A DNA stretch of 64,000 bases, from assembly GCF_035953295.1 (NCBI RefSeq), contig NZ_CP108370.1:7673001-7737000 (forward strand), given 5' to 3'. Made by a program: the position numbers and the translations under genes. Under the pieces are notes generated by a model. It saw only the letters and a list, made by a program, of their open reading frames with translations, searched no databases and was not told where the DNA came from. This DNA comes from Streptomyces sp. NBC_01335. GTDB taxonomy: Bacteria; Actinomycetota; Actinomycetes; Streptomycetales; Streptomycetaceae. This document shows positions 8,173-16,902 of this stretch, one piece after another. Every line of letters starts with the position of its first letter. The first letter of the stretch is position 1.

Positions 8173-8859
8173 GTGAGCACGCCCACCAGCAGAAAAGTCG
8201 GCCGCCCGCGGATCCAGAAGCGCCCTTCCAGTGGCCTCGAACCGCGCGACGAAGTCCTCGCCGCGGCAGCCGACCTGTTCACCACCCGCGGCTACACCGC
8301 GACATCCACCCGGACGATCGCCGAACGGGCCGGCCTGCGCCAGGCATCCCTCTACCACTACTTCGACGGCAAGGAAGCGATCCTCGCGGAGCTGCTCGAA
8401 GGGACCGTCCGGCCCTCCCTCGAAGTGGCGCGCGGCCTCGTGTCCCGCACGGAGGCGGCCCCCGAGGCGCGGCTGTGGGCTCTGTGCCACTCCGACGCGG
8501 CGCTGCTGTGCGGCGGCCCCCACAACCTCGGGGCGCTCTACCTGCTGCCGGAGGCGCAGACCGGCCACTTCGCCGACTTCCACCGGGTCCGGGCCGAACT
8601 CAAGTCCTGCTACGCCGAGTTGCTGGCCGCCACGGACGCCGGCGCGGCCCTCGGCCCCCACGACCTGGCCCTGCGCACGGACCTCGTCTTCGGCCTCACC
8701 GAAAGCGTGATCCTCATCCGGCGAGCCGACTTCGACCGCGACCCGCAAGCCCTGGCGGTGGCGACGGCGGATGCCGCGTTGCTGGTGGCCGGCGTACCGC
8801 AGCGTTCCCTGGCACGGCTGCGCCGCGAGGGGCAACGACTCCTCGCGGCGCAGGACTGA
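8173..8859 (+). CDS. amtR: AmtR-like TetR-family nitrogen regulator
   Basis: A 228-residue TetR protein. The helix-turn-helix spans about residues 20-65 (DEVLAAAADLFTTRGYTATS, AERAGLRQASLYHYF). The rest resembles corynebacterial and mycobacterial AmtR: TVRPSLEVARGL, EARLWALCHSDAALL, HNLGALYLLPEAQT and the FADFHRVRAEL segment. The start is taken as the GTG at 8173, preceded by GAGGAT, which gives the usual VSTPTSRKVGRPR N-terminus; an ATG at 8068 would start inside the promoter region. It is divergent from the guanidine operon and convergent with the permease, and both have the same operator, so this repressor most likely controls both. In its relatives activity is set by nitrogen status through GlnK; that is not visible here. 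Confidence 0.82.
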   Translation: MSTPTSRKVGRPRIQKRPSSGLEPRDEVLAAAADLFTTRGYTATSTRTIAERAGLRQASLYHYFDGKEAILAELLEGTVRPSLEVARGLVSRTEAAPEARLWALCHSDAALLCGGPHNLGALYLLPEAQTGHFADFHRVRAELKSCYAELLAATDAGAALGPHDLALRTDLVFGLTESVILIRRADFDRDPQALAVATADAALLVAGVPQRSLARLRREGQRLLAAQD

Positions 8860-8909
8860 CGGTACGCGCGGGCCTCCACCTCTGCCCCGTCCTCCGGCCG
8901 TCCGACCCC

Positions 8910-10514
8910 TCAGGACCGAGAGGCTCGAACGCCCCTCGCCGCGGTCTCCCTCCCGCTCGGCGCCCCTGGTTCCGTCCGGGCCCGACGACGGTGACGGTAA
9001 GCGGCGCCGGCCGCGACCGTCGCGCCGAGAACCAGGACGGTGAACCACTGGAAGTACCAGTGGCCGCCGGCGGGGTCGTACACCGCGGTGCGCGGCCAGG
9101 CGAGGTTGACCGTCATGAGGAGCCCGTAGCCGAACGCGACCGCGTTGACGGGGAGTCCCCAGCGGCCGAGGGAGAACAGGGGACGGCCGAGTTCGTCGCT
9201 CCGGCCGTCGTCCGCCGGCGGCCACTCGCCCCTCAGCCGCCTGAACAGCATCGGCCCGGTGACCATCGCGTACGCCAGGTACACCATCGCGATGCAGCTC
9301 GTGCCGATGGCCAGAAACGCCTGCGCGGACGCGAGGTTGAGCAGGAGCAGCAGCCCTGCCCCGACACCGACCACGGTCGCGGCCGTCCCGGGCATCCCGG
9401 TCCTGCGCGGCACCCGCGCCAGCCGCGCCGAGTGCGGGAGGACACCGTCGCGGGCCATGGAGTAGAGCATGCGGGTCGCCGACGTCTGGATGGCCAGGGT
9501 CGCCGCACAGATGGCCACGGCCACGTCGCCGAGCAGCACCCTGCCGAGGCCGTCGCCGAGCGTGCTGGTGAGCACGTACCCCAAACCCCCGGTCGCCAGG
9601 CGTCCGTCGGTGAGGGAGGGCGCGGCGAGCAGCCCGCCCAGCAGCAGGAGCCCTCCGCAGACTCCCGACGTGGTGAGGGCGGTGAGCGTCGTACGGGGGG
9701 CGGTGCGCCGCGGGTTGACGGTCTCCTCGCTCATCTCGCTCGCGCTCTCGAACCCGATGAGGACGTACGCGGCCGTGAACGATCCGACGAGCAGCGCCGT
9801 GATCAGGCCGCCTTCACCGCCGGTGTGCAGGGTGACCGCGGGGCCGCGTTCCGCGTGAGTGGCGAGGAGGGTGACGATCAGGGCGATGCCGGCGATCTCG
9901 GCGGTGACACCGACCGTGTTGACGGCGGAGAGCGCCCGGTTGTCCGTGACGTTGAGGAGGGTGGTGAACACGAGCAGGATCAGTCCGAGAAGAGCGGCGT
10001 TCGCGGCTCCCGTGACCGTCGCGGGCGACGGATCGCCCCTGACCATCTGGAAGCCGGGCCAGACGGCGGGCAGGACCACCTGCAGCGCGAGAGCGGCGGC
10101 CGCCACGACCACGATCCGCCCGACCACCATGATCCAGCCCGCGTACCAGCCGAAGGACGGAGTGCCGAGCCTGCTCGCCCACTGGTAGACGGCGCCCGAA
10201 ATGGGCATCCGGGCGGCGAGTTCGGCGAAGCAGGCGGCGACGAGGAGCTGACCGACGAGGACCGCGGGCCAGGTCCAGAAGAAGAGCGGCCCGCCGAAGG
10301 AGAAGCCGAGCGAGAAGAACTGGAAGACCGTGGTCAGCACGGAGATGAAGGAGAACCCGGCGGCGAAGGACGCGTACCTCCCCATGCGGCGCCGCAGTTC
10401 TTGGGGATATCCGAACGAGGCGAGCGAGCCGTCGGGCCGGTCCCGGTCCCGGTCCTCGTCCGTCGCGTCGGGCGGGAGAGGAGCCGGTGGAGTGGGATCG
10501 GTGGTCACGGTCAT
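8910..10514 (-). CDS. APC-superfamily permease, likely guanidine/amine or amino acid importer
   Basis: A 534-residue integral membrane protein with about 12 hydrophobic segments. It has features of the amino acid-polyamine-organocation family: an early GYPQELRRRMGRYASFAAGFSFIS segment, AELAARMPISGAVYQWASRLG, GFESASEMSEETVNPRRTAP and SMARDGVLPHSARLARV. A basic tail of about 40 residues follows the last helix. Its start codon is 33 bp from an AmtR-type box identical in plan to that of the guanidine/urea operon, so it is probably the importer for that pathway. Guanidine, urea or a related compound is inferred from regulation only; the family mostly moves amino acids and amines. Confidence 0.82.
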   Translation of the reverse strand: MTVTTDPTPPAPLPPDATDEDRDRDRPDGSLASFGYPQELRRRMGRYASFAAGFSFISVLTTVFQFFSLGFSFGGPLFFWTWPAVLVGQLLVAACFAELAARMPISGAVYQWASRLGTPSFGWYAGWIMVVGRIVVVAAAALALQVVLPAVWPGFQMVRGDPSPATVTGAANAALLGLILLVFTTLLNVTDNRALSAVNTVGVTAEIAGIALIVTLLATHAERGPAVTLHTGGEGGLITALLVGSFTAAYVLIGFESASEMSEETVNPRRTAPRTTLTALTTSGVCGGLLLLGGLLAAPSLTDGRLATGGLGYVLTSTLGDGLGRVLLGDVAVAICAATLAIQTSATRMLYSMARDGVLPHSARLARVPRRTGMPGTAATVVGVGAGLLLLLNLASAQAFLAIGTSCIAMVYLAYAMVTGPMLFRRLRGEWPPADDGRSDELGRPLFSLGRWGLPVNAVAFGYGLLMTVNLAWPRTAVYDPAGGHWYFQWFTVLVLGATVAAGAAYRHRRRARTEPGAPSGRETAARGVRASRS

Positions 10515-10547
10515 GGCGGGTCCCCTGTCGCGGCGGCGAGTCCTGCG

Positions 10548-10571
10548 AATTTCTGTCGGGTGACAGAAATT
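10548..10571. promoter_or_regulatory. AmtR-type operator before the permease
   Basis: AATTTCTGTC-N4-GACAGAAATT is a perfect 10-bp inverted repeat 33 bp upstream of the permease start codon. It differs from the site at 8039-8062 in only one arm position. Two such sites flanking a TetR gene of the AmtR type define a small local regulon. Confidence 0.82.
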
Positions 10572-10853
10572 AGGGACGGCTGGTTTCCCCCACGTGTCCC
10601 CGCCGTGTCCCGGCCGTTAGTGACTCCTCTCCGGGCGGAGGCCGGGGGACAGGCTCGCCGACTGTCCTGTGAACGGCGACAGCGGCCGGGCTTCGGTGGC
10701 CGTGGGCAAGGAGCTCCGAACGGACGACGGAGGGAGCGGAACCAGATCCTGCTGGTCCAGACGCGGATCCGCTCTGCTCGTGGCCGTATGACAGGTGGCC
10801 CGAACGACGTTCAATGGAAAGGCTGTTCAGGCCGGTGGTTCGGGTCCTGTGCT

Positions 10854-11081
10854 CTAATCCTCCCTAGTGAACGAGCCGGAGCGGATCGGGGCGCATGGCT
10901 CGTCGATGATGCGCACAACCTTGATGGTGACGTGGGCCCGGAGGCCGTGCGGGCCGCGCTCGAACGCAAGTGAGCCACGTACGGGCAGCGCGTCGGCGGT
11001 CTTCTCGTCGAGCCGCTCCCGGGTCCCGGCCGCGTCGGACAGCGGAGGAACCGCGCTCCACAGCAGCAGGTGCCCGGCCAA
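10854..11081 (-). CDS. Small hypothetical protein or gene remnant
   Basis: A 75-codon frame from a TTG at 11081, with strong third-position GC and a plausible composition (it starts AGHLLLWSAVPPLSDAAG and ends RIIDEPCAPIRSGSFTRED). In-frame sequence four codons upstream is closed by a TGA, and I see no clear ribosome site. It could be a small gene or the 3' remainder of a longer one. I do not recognise a family. It stands alone between the permease promoter and the decarboxylase promoter. Confidence 0.35.
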   Translation of the reverse strand: MAGHLLLWSAVPPLSDAAGTRERLDEKTADALPVRGSLAFERGPHGLRAHVTIKVVRIIDEPCAPIRSGSFTRED

Positions 11082-11351
11082 GTCCGCCCGGATTCAAGCG
11101 AATTGAGCCTCGCAGCTCGCGAACATGAACGTACGGGGATCACGGACGGCGTCGGCCCCCGCACCGGTGCGACCAGAGGTACGCGACGACCCGTACGCCC
11201 GGCGCGGGGGCCGAGCCGTCACGCGTGCGTGGAGTCCGGCGGGAAGGAAACCCGTTCGCGTGTCATAACCCACCTCCCGACTGCCTCGTTCCCTCTCATG
11301 GGTGCCGGACGTTCATGGCATCGGTCACTCAGTCGGACAGGGAGTTCACGC

Positions 11352-12671
11352 GTGAGGCCTCAGGCCACCGACATGTATCAGATCGCCGAACAGCGCCGGC
11401 CTGCCGGCCGCGGCAGAACCGGCCAACGCGCTCCGACGGCGCAGGTCGCCGTACGGACGTCCGCCCCGCCCCTCGTCGGTCGGCACGACGACTCCGCTCT
11501 GCGCGCCGCGCTCGCCGCCGCGACCGAGGACACCATCATCTACGACCTGGAGGGCATCGGCCGTCAGTACACCGCCCTGTGCGCCGAACTCCCAGGTGCC
11601 GCCGTCCGGTTCGCCATGAAGGCGTGCCCGGTGGATGAGGTGCTCGGCCATCTCGCCCGGCTCGGTTCCGGGTTCGACGCGGCGGGACCGCAGGAGATCG
11701 CCCAGGCGCTGCGCACCGGGGTCGCCCCCGAGCTGATCCACTACGGCAACACCGTCAAGTCCGACCGCAACATCGCCGATGCCTATCGGCTGGGCGTGCG
11801 CGACTTCGCGACCGACAGCCGGGAGGACGTCGCCGCGATCGCCGAACACGCGCCAGGATCAGCGGTGTTCTGCCGTATCGCGACCACCGGCGACGGCGCC
11901 CTGTGGGGCTTGAGCCACAAGTTCGGCTGTTCGCCCGAGGACGCCCTCGGCGTGCTCGCCGCCGCCCGGGACGCCGGACTGGTGCCTTCAGGTCTGTCGG
12001 TGCACGTGGGCTCCCAGCAGATGACGGCCGAGGCCTGGGGCGAGGCGATCGAGACACTGGCCGGCTCGCTGGAGACGCTCAACCGGCACGGCATCGTCCC
12101 GGACCGGATCAATCTCGGCGGTGGACTGCCCGCCCTCGGCGTCCTCGACCGGCGGGGCCGGCCACTGGAGCCGCCCCTGGACAAGATGTTCGCGGTGATG
12201 CGCGACGGCATGGAACGGCTGCGCGCCGTCAACGCGGCCCCGCTCTCCTTCCTCCTGGAGCCCGGTCGCCACCTGGTCGCCGACCACGGCGCGATCCGCG
12301 CCCACGTCGCCCGGCTCACCTCCCGCCTGCGGGCCGACGGTACCCGTGCGAACTGGCTCTACCTCAGCTGCGGGAAGTTCAACGGCCTGTACGAGATGGA
12401 TCAGTTGCAGTACCGGCTGGAGTTCCCGGCACACCCCCAAGGGCAGTTCGTCGACGCGGTGGTGGCCGGTCCGACGTGCGACAGCGACGACGCGTACGCC
12501 CAGGAGGGCGGCTTAGTGAGGGTCCCGCGCACCATCGCCTCCGGTGACCCGGTCTGGGTCCACTCCTGCGGTGCGTACGCCGTCGCCTATGCCACCCGCG
12601 GGTTCAACGGCTTCGCGCCGCTGCCGTACACGTGCGTCGCCGGCTCGGCCCAGGAGGGAGAAGGCGTATGA
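11352..12671 (+). CDS. PLP-dependent ornithine/lysine-type decarboxylase (fold III)
   Basis: A group IV decarboxylase of the alanine-racemase fold. The PLP lysine is Lys90 (VRFAMKACP). Other family marks are LIHYGNTVKS, the phosphate-binding glycine stretch INLGGGLP, FLLEPGRHLVAD and the C-terminal GPTCDSDD, whose Cys (about 376) is the ornithine decarboxylase active-site cysteine. A diamine product such as putrescine or cadaverine is therefore more likely than decarboxylated diaminopimelate. The start is the GTG at 11352 with AGGGAG 7 bp upstream. One TTA codon is present (12513-12515), so translation may depend on the bldA tRNA. The stop overlaps the next ATG (ATGA), coupling it to a GNAT gene. 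Confidence 0.85.
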   Translation: MRPQATDMYQIAEQRRPAGRGRTGQRAPTAQVAVRTSAPPLVGRHDDSALRAALAAATEDTIIYDLEGIGRQYTALCAELPGAAVRFAMKACPVDEVLGHLARLGSGFDAAGPQEIAQALRTGVAPELIHYGNTVKSDRNIADAYRLGVRDFATDSREDVAAIAEHAPGSAVFCRIATTGDGALWGLSHKFGCSPEDALGVLAAARDAGLVPSGLSVHVGSQQMTAEAWGEAIETLAGSLETLNRHGIVPDRINLGGGLPALGVLDRRGRPLEPPLDKMFAVMRDGMERLRAVNAAPLSFLLEPGRHLVADHGAIRAHVARLTSRLRADGTRANWLYLSCGKFNGLYEMDQLQYRLEFPAHPQGQFVDAVVAGPTCDSDDAYAQEGGLVRVPRTIASGDPVWVHSCGAYAVAYATRGFNGFAPLPYTCVAGSAQEGEGV

Positions 12672-13225
12672 GCGGCATCAGGATCAGGCTCCTTCTGGAG
12701 GACGACTGGGACGCGGTGGTCGAGCTGGAGGAACGCGCCTACCGGGCGAGCGGCCTGGCCGAGGGGCGGGAGGCGCTGCGCTCCCGGCACCGCGTCTCGC
12801 CGTCGACCTGCTTCGTCCTGGAGCACGGGGGCGGCTTCGTCGGCTACCTGCTCGCACTGCCGTACCCGCTCCACCGGTGTCCCGACCTGAGCCTGGCCGA
12901 GGTACGCACGGATCGGGAGAGCGGCCGGGAGAGCAACCTGCACCTCCACGACGTGGTGATCGCCGAGCAGGCGCGCGGCCGGGGCCTGGCCCGCCGGATG
13001 CTGCGGCATCTGGAGGAGACCGGGCGCGCGGGCGGCTACCGGACGCTCTCCCTGGTCGCCGTACAGGGCTCGCGGGCGCTGTGGGCCGAACTGGGCTACC
13101 GTGCCCGGCCCGAGACCGTACTGCCCGCGAGCTACGGCGCCGAGGCGGTGTACATGTCGAAGCCGGTGGAAGCCGCGGTCACCGATCCGGCTCTCGCACC
13201 GTCTTCCGCGGCGGAAGCGGGCTGA
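12668..13225 (+). CDS. GNAT-family N-acetyltransferase
   Basis: A 185-residue acetyltransferase with a classical acetyl-CoA-binding motif A: LHDVVIAEQARGRGLARRML at about residues 97-116. Before it lies RIRLLLEDDWDAVVELEERAY, and after it LSLVAVQGSRALWAELGYRA. It is translationally coupled to the decarboxylase by an ATGA overlap. Acting on the amine made by that enzyme, or on its amino acid precursor, is a reasonable guess. The gene ends 12 bp before a strong terminator. Confidence 0.8.
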   Translation: MSGIRIRLLLEDDWDAVVELEERAYRASGLAEGREALRSRHRVSPSTCFVLEHGGGFVGYLLALPYPLHRCPDLSLAEVRTDRESGRESNLHLHDVVIAEQARGRGLARRMLRHLEETGRAGGYRTLSLVAVQGSRALWAELGYRARPETVLPASYGAEAVYMSKPVEAAVTDPALAPSSAAEAG

Positions 13226-13237
13226 CGCGGTCGCGGA

Positions 13238-13274
13238 TGTCCGCCGTCCCCACCCGCGTCGGGGACGGCGGACA
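13238..13274. terminator. Bidirectional hairpin terminator
   Basis: A perfect 14-bp stem (TGTCCGCCGTCCCC and its complement) with a 9-nt loop lies between the convergent GNAT gene and the glutamine-synthetase-like gene. Confidence 0.75.
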
Positions 13275-13279
13275 GCCTG

Positions 13280-14629
13280 TCAGTACCGCCAGCGGACAGC
13301 CTCGATGACGTCCGCATCCGTGTGCCCCGCGAACAACTCCGCCTCGGCCCGCCGGACGGCCAGAACGGCCTCGTACAACTCGGGGCCGAGCGCCTGCCGC
13401 AGGAGGGCGGACTTCTCGAACGCGTCGGTGGCCTCCGGCAGACTCGCCGGAAGACGCTCGGCATTGCCGAGCGCGGCGGGGTCGCCCCGGGTCTCGGGAG
13501 GCAGCTCCATACCCGCGTCGAGTCCGGCGAGTCCGGCGGCCAGCACCCCGCCGACCGCCAGGTACGGATTGGCGGCGGCGTCGAAACACTTGAACTCGGC
13601 GTTGGCCTGCCCCGCGGCGGTGCCGGTGATCAGGCGCAGGGCGGCCTCGCGGTTCTCCAGGCCCCAGCAGCGGTAGGCACCGGCGAAGTGGGAGGGGACC
13701 AGACGCAGATAGGAGGCGACAGCCGGCGCGCCGAGGGCGAGCAGGGCCGGCAGCTCGGCGAGTGCCCCCGCGAAGAAGTGCTCGGCTTCGGGATGCAGAC
13801 CGTGACGGCCGCGGCCGCCGTTCCCGAGGTTCCCGCCCTGCCGCCAGAGACTGAGGTGCAGGTGGCCGCCGTTGCCGATCGCACCCTCGGAGAAGACGGG
13901 AGCGTACGAGACCCGCAGCCCGTGACGGGCGGAGACGGCCCGGACGGTGTGGCGCACCAGCATCGTCGTGTCGGCCGCCTCGACCGGGCCCTCGGCGGCG
14001 ACCGAGACCTCGAACTGCCCCGCGGAGTACTCCGGGTGGAGTTGCAGCACCGTCAGACCCTGTGCGGTGAGGGCGCGAAGCACCTCGCGCAGGTAGTCGG
14101 AGTGCTCGATGAAGCGGGTCATGCCGTACCCGGGCGCGGACGTCGCGGGATCTCCGGCGGCGTCGGCCACCACCCACTCGATCTCGATCCCGGCTCGCAC
14201 CGAAAGCCCGCGCCGCTCGACGGCCTCGGCCGCCCGGCGGGCGAAACCGCGCTGGCAGCCGGGGTGCGGGGTGCCGTCCTGGGCATAACGGTCGGCCGGA
14301 GCCCAGGCCCAGCCGGGCTGGGCGGCGAGCGGGGTGAGCCGGTCGAGGTCGGGGACGAGCCGCAGGTCGCCCGTCGGGCCGGTACTCGAAGCCGTGGTGG
14401 TGAGGGAGTCGTCCACCAGGGAGACGTCGAAGCAGGGGACGGCGCCGACACCGTGCTCGGCGGCGTGCCGGAGTCGGGCGAGCGGGACGGACTTCACCCG
14501 GGTGAGCCCGGCGTTGTCGACCCAGCCGAACACCACCCCGTCGATTCCGTCGGCGGCGAGCTGGACTTCGGCCGCACGGGCCTGAGCGGCCCGCTCAGCC
14601 GGTGATTGCGTGGTGGTCATGCCGTCCAT
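13280..14629 (-). CDS. Glutamine synthetase-like gamma-glutamyl ligase
   Basis: About 450 residues with the glutamine synthetase catalytic domain: an N-terminal beta-grasp part (GVVFGWVDNAGLTRVKSVPL), GIEIEWVVAD, HPEYSAGQFEVSV, the ATP/metal segment IGNGGHLHLSLWRQGGNL, and FKCFDAAANPYLAVGG. It differs from housekeeping GlnA and resembles the GlnA3/GlnA4-type enzymes that gamma-glutamylate polyamines or ethanolamine in Streptomyces. Standing beside an ornithine/lysine-type decarboxylase supports a polyamine role, but the substrate is inferred. Two ATGs (14629 and 14620) are possible; neither has a strong ribosome site. Confidence 0.82.
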   Translation of the reverse strand: MDGMTTTQSPAERAAQARAAEVQLAADGIDGVVFGWVDNAGLTRVKSVPLARLRHAAEHGVGAVPCFDVSLVDDSLTTTASSTGPTGDLRLVPDLDRLTPLAAQPGWAWAPADRYAQDGTPHPGCQRGFARRAAEAVERRGLSVRAGIEIEWVVADAAGDPATSAPGYGMTRFIEHSDYLREVLRALTAQGLTVLQLHPEYSAGQFEVSVAAEGPVEAADTTMLVRHTVRAVSARHGLRVSYAPVFSEGAIGNGGHLHLSLWRQGGNLGNGGRGRHGLHPEAEHFFAGALAELPALLALGAPAVASYLRLVPSHFAGAYRCWGLENREAALRLITGTAAGQANAEFKCFDAAANPYLAVGGVLAAGLAGLDAGMELPPETRGDPAALGNAERLPASLPEATDAFEKSALLRQALGPELYEAVLAVRRAEAELFAGHTDADVIEAVRWRY

Positions 14630-14777
14630 GCTGGCGTTCGCGGCAGCGGGATCGCCAGCAGCCGTCCGGGAGTTCACTCGTCCGTGGACCACCGGAGCTG
14701 CTGCGTGACACCCTGACCGGGCCGGCAGGAGTCCACCAACTTCTGGCAGCCGAGCGGGCGTTGTCGATCCGGATCGG

Positions 14778-15812
14778 TCAGGCGTGCCGGAGGCAGAGGG
14801 ATCCCCACTGGAAGCCCGCGCCGATACCGGACAGCACGTAGGTGTCTCCCGGGAGCAGCGAGCCTTCGGCGACGGCCGTGTGGAGTGCGGTGAACACGCC
14901 GGCCGACCCGGTGTTGCCCAGTCGGTCGATGGTGACGGGGGCGCGCTCGCGCGGGACCCCCAGGGCGGCCGTGGTCTCGTTGAGGATGTTCAGGTTGGCC
15001 TGGTGCAGGAAGAAGTGCCGCACCTGGTCGATCGGCACGCCGGCGCGTCGAACGGCGCTGGTGATGCTCTCCGGGAGGCGTGTGGTCGCCGCGTTCCAGA
15101 CGGCGCGGCCGTCCATGGACAGATAGTGGTCCCCGGCGGCGACGGTGGCGGTGCTGGTGGGCATCCGGGAGCCTCCTGCCGGGATCTGGACGTCGTAGGA
15201 CAGCTGGGAGCCCAGGCTGTACGAGAGGAGACCCGAACCAGGACTGTCGGTGCGGGTGAGGACGACGGCCGCCGCGGCGTCTCCGAAGAACACGCCGGTG
15301 GTGCGGTCGGTGGGATCGGTGACCCTTGAGGCACAGTCGGCCGCGAGCAGCAGGACGGTGGTGATGGAGGGGTTCTGCAGGAGGTGGGACGCGATCAGCA
15401 TGGCCTGGATGCCGGAGGCGCAGGCGGCTGTCGTGACGTCCAGGGAGAGGGCGCGGTGGGCGCCGAGGGCTTCTTTCACGATGAGTGCGGTCGACAGGAG
15501 CGGTTGGTCCCACGTGTAGGTGGCCACGATGACCGCGTCCAGCCGGCCGGGCTCGACGCCGGCGGCTTCCAGGGCCGGGTGGGCGGCGGCGACACACATG
15601 TCCGAGGTGGCCAGGTGCGGTGCCAGACGACGGCGTTCGCGGATGCCGGTGCGGCTGGTGATCCATTCGTCGCTGGTGTCCAGGGAGCGGATGAGCTCCT
15701 CGTTGGTGACGACGGTCGGCGGCAGGTGGATTCCCGTCCCGGCGATGGCGAACGGTACGGAAAGGCCCGCGCCGGTCTGATGGAGGGGGGTCTGCTCCAG
15801 GGCGACGGTCAT
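14778..15812 (-). CDS. 3-oxoacyl-ACP synthase III (KASIII/FabH-like)
   Basis: A 344-residue thiolase-fold condensing enzyme with the complete Cys-His-Asn triad: Cys131 in TTAACASGIQAM, His270 in HFFLHQANLNIL and Asn300 in LGNTGSAG. It begins FAIAGTGIHLPPTVVTNEEL like FabH and ends GAGFQWGSLCLRHA. It stands alone: no acyl carrier protein, malonyltransferase or KASII is nearby. It may therefore serve a special acyl primer or an acyl transfer rather than housekeeping fatty acid initiation. It faces away from the NRPS, about 9 kb off, so a link to that pathway is unproven. The ATG at 15812 has GGAG 8 bp upstream; an unusually AT-rich leader precedes it. Confidence 0.87.
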   Translation of the reverse strand: MTVALEQTPLHQTGAGLSVPFAIAGTGIHLPPTVVTNEELIRSLDTSDEWITSRTGIRERRRLAPHLATSDMCVAAAHPALEAAGVEPGRLDAVIVATYTWDQPLLSTALIVKEALGAHRALSLDVTTAACASGIQAMLIASHLLQNPSITTVLLLAADCASRVTDPTDRTTGVFFGDAAAAVVLTRTDSPGSGLLSYSLGSQLSYDVQIPAGGSRMPTSTATVAAGDHYLSMDGRAVWNAATTRLPESITSAVRRAGVPIDQVRHFFLHQANLNILNETTAALGVPRERAPVTIDRLGNTGSAGVFTALHTAVAEGSLLPGDTYVLSGIGAGFQWGSLCLRHA

Positions 15813-16034
15813 GTCACGGCGCTCCGCCCGGGGGTCGTCGTTACTCCTCGATAAAATTCCATATTCAGCATCTCTCCATTGATGGGCCATTGGCCCGGTA
15901 CCGACGGATCGTCGAATGCAAAGCCGTCGCATCGTCTCACGGGAATCGGGTCTTAAATCAATCTTTAATTCGATGGCGTGGGGAATTGGTTGATCGCTTG
16001 ACAGTGAAATCCGTGGGAATTCGTTTCGTGCTCC

Positions 16035-16082
16035 GCGCGTGCATCTGTCGGAACCCGTACGGCTTTCGACAGATGCACGCGC
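16035..16082 (-). terminator. Hairpin terminator of the ABC importer operon
   Basis: A perfect 16-bp stem (GCGCGTGCATCTGTCG at 16035-16050, complement at 16067-16082) with a 16-nt loop lies 28 bp beyond the stop of the last importer gene. The region between here and 15813 is AT-rich for this genome and probably carries the KASIII promoter. Confidence 0.7.
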
Positions 16083-16110
16083 CGCCCCGCCGCGACCGGC
16101 GACCGGAGGT

Positions 16111-16902
16111 TCAGGACGACCTCTGCCCGGGCAGGGAGGCGCGCAGGGACGGCACGGAGGCGAGCAGCGCCCGGGTGTAGGGGTGGCTCGGTGCGCGCAG
16201 GAGCGTCCCGGTGGGAGCGATCTCGACGATCCGGCCGTGCCGCATGACCGCCACGACGTCCGAGACGTGGCAGACCGCCGGCAGGTTGTGCCCGATGAAG
16301 AGCATGGAAAGCCCGAGCCGCCGCTGGAGTTCACGCACCGTGTTGAGGACGGCGGCCTGCACCGAGACGTCGAGCGCCGAGGTGATCTCGTCCGCGATCA
16401 GCAGGCCGGGCTCGACGGACAGGGAGCGGGCCAGGGCGACCCGCTGACGCTGGCCGCCGGACAACTGGCGCGGCAGGCGATCGGCGAGCCGCGGATCCAG
16501 ACCGACGAGGCCGAGCAGCTCGTCGACGCGCTCGACGCGGGCGGCCCGGTCGAGCCGGCGGAAGACCGTGGCGGCCTCGACGAGGGCCTGACGAGCCGTC
16601 ATCCGCGGATCGAGCGCGGTGTCCGGGTCCTGGCCGACGATCTGGACCAGGCGGCCGAGCCGCCGCCGGTCGTTGACGGTACGGGTGCGGACCTCGCGGC
16701 CGTCGACCAGAACGCGGCCACCGTGTACGGGAACGAGGCCGACGATCGCGCCGGCCAGACTGGACTTCCCGGAGCCGGACTCCCCCACGAGACCGAGCGT
16801 GGTGCCGGACGGGATCTCCAGCGAGACACCGTCCACGGCGGCGGGGGCGCCCCGGGGGCCGGGGTGGCGGACGGTGAGGCCGATCACCTGAAGAGTGGTC
16901 AT
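16111..16902 (-). CDS. Oligopeptide/nickel-type ABC transporter ATPase (DppF/OppF-like)
   Basis: A 263-residue ATPase with Walker A GESGSGKSS, Q-loop region QIVGQDPDTALDPRMT, signature [15 protein letters not shown], Walker B LLIADEITSALD and switch His in FIGHNL. The C-terminal HPYTRALLASVPSL is typical of dipeptide-type transporters. The ATG at 16902 overlaps the upstream stop by 4 bp. It is the last gene of a four-gene importer operon read leftwards from 21329. Confidence 0.88.
   Translation of the reverse strand: MTTLQVIGLTVRHPGPRGAPAAVDGVSLEIPSGTTLGLVGESGSGKSSLAGAIVGLVPVHGGRVLVDGREVRTRTVNDRRRLGRLVQIVGQDPDTALDPRMTARQALVEAATVFRRLDRAARVERVDELLGLVGLDPRLADRLPRQLSGGQRQRVALARSLSVEPGLLIADEITSALDVSVQAAVLNTVRELQRRLGLSMLFIGHNLPAVCHVSDVVAVMRHGRIVEIAPTGTLLRAPSHPYTRALLASVPSLRASLPGQRSS

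Larger units (their letters stand above)
10515..11351. other. Mostly non-coding stretch with one small possible gene
   Basis: Apart from the operator at 10548-10571 and a possible small gene at 10854-11081, I see no convincing gene, RNA or repeat here. The sequence keeps a high GC content but open frames lack the third-position pattern. The part from about 11230 to 11351 is presumably the promoter and leader of the decarboxylase gene. Confidence 0.5.

Noticed and set aside
14778..15812. KASIII as a confirmed member of the NRPS pathway
   Set aside because: It is 9 kb away, on the opposite strand and separated by an importer operon; the link is only a possibility.
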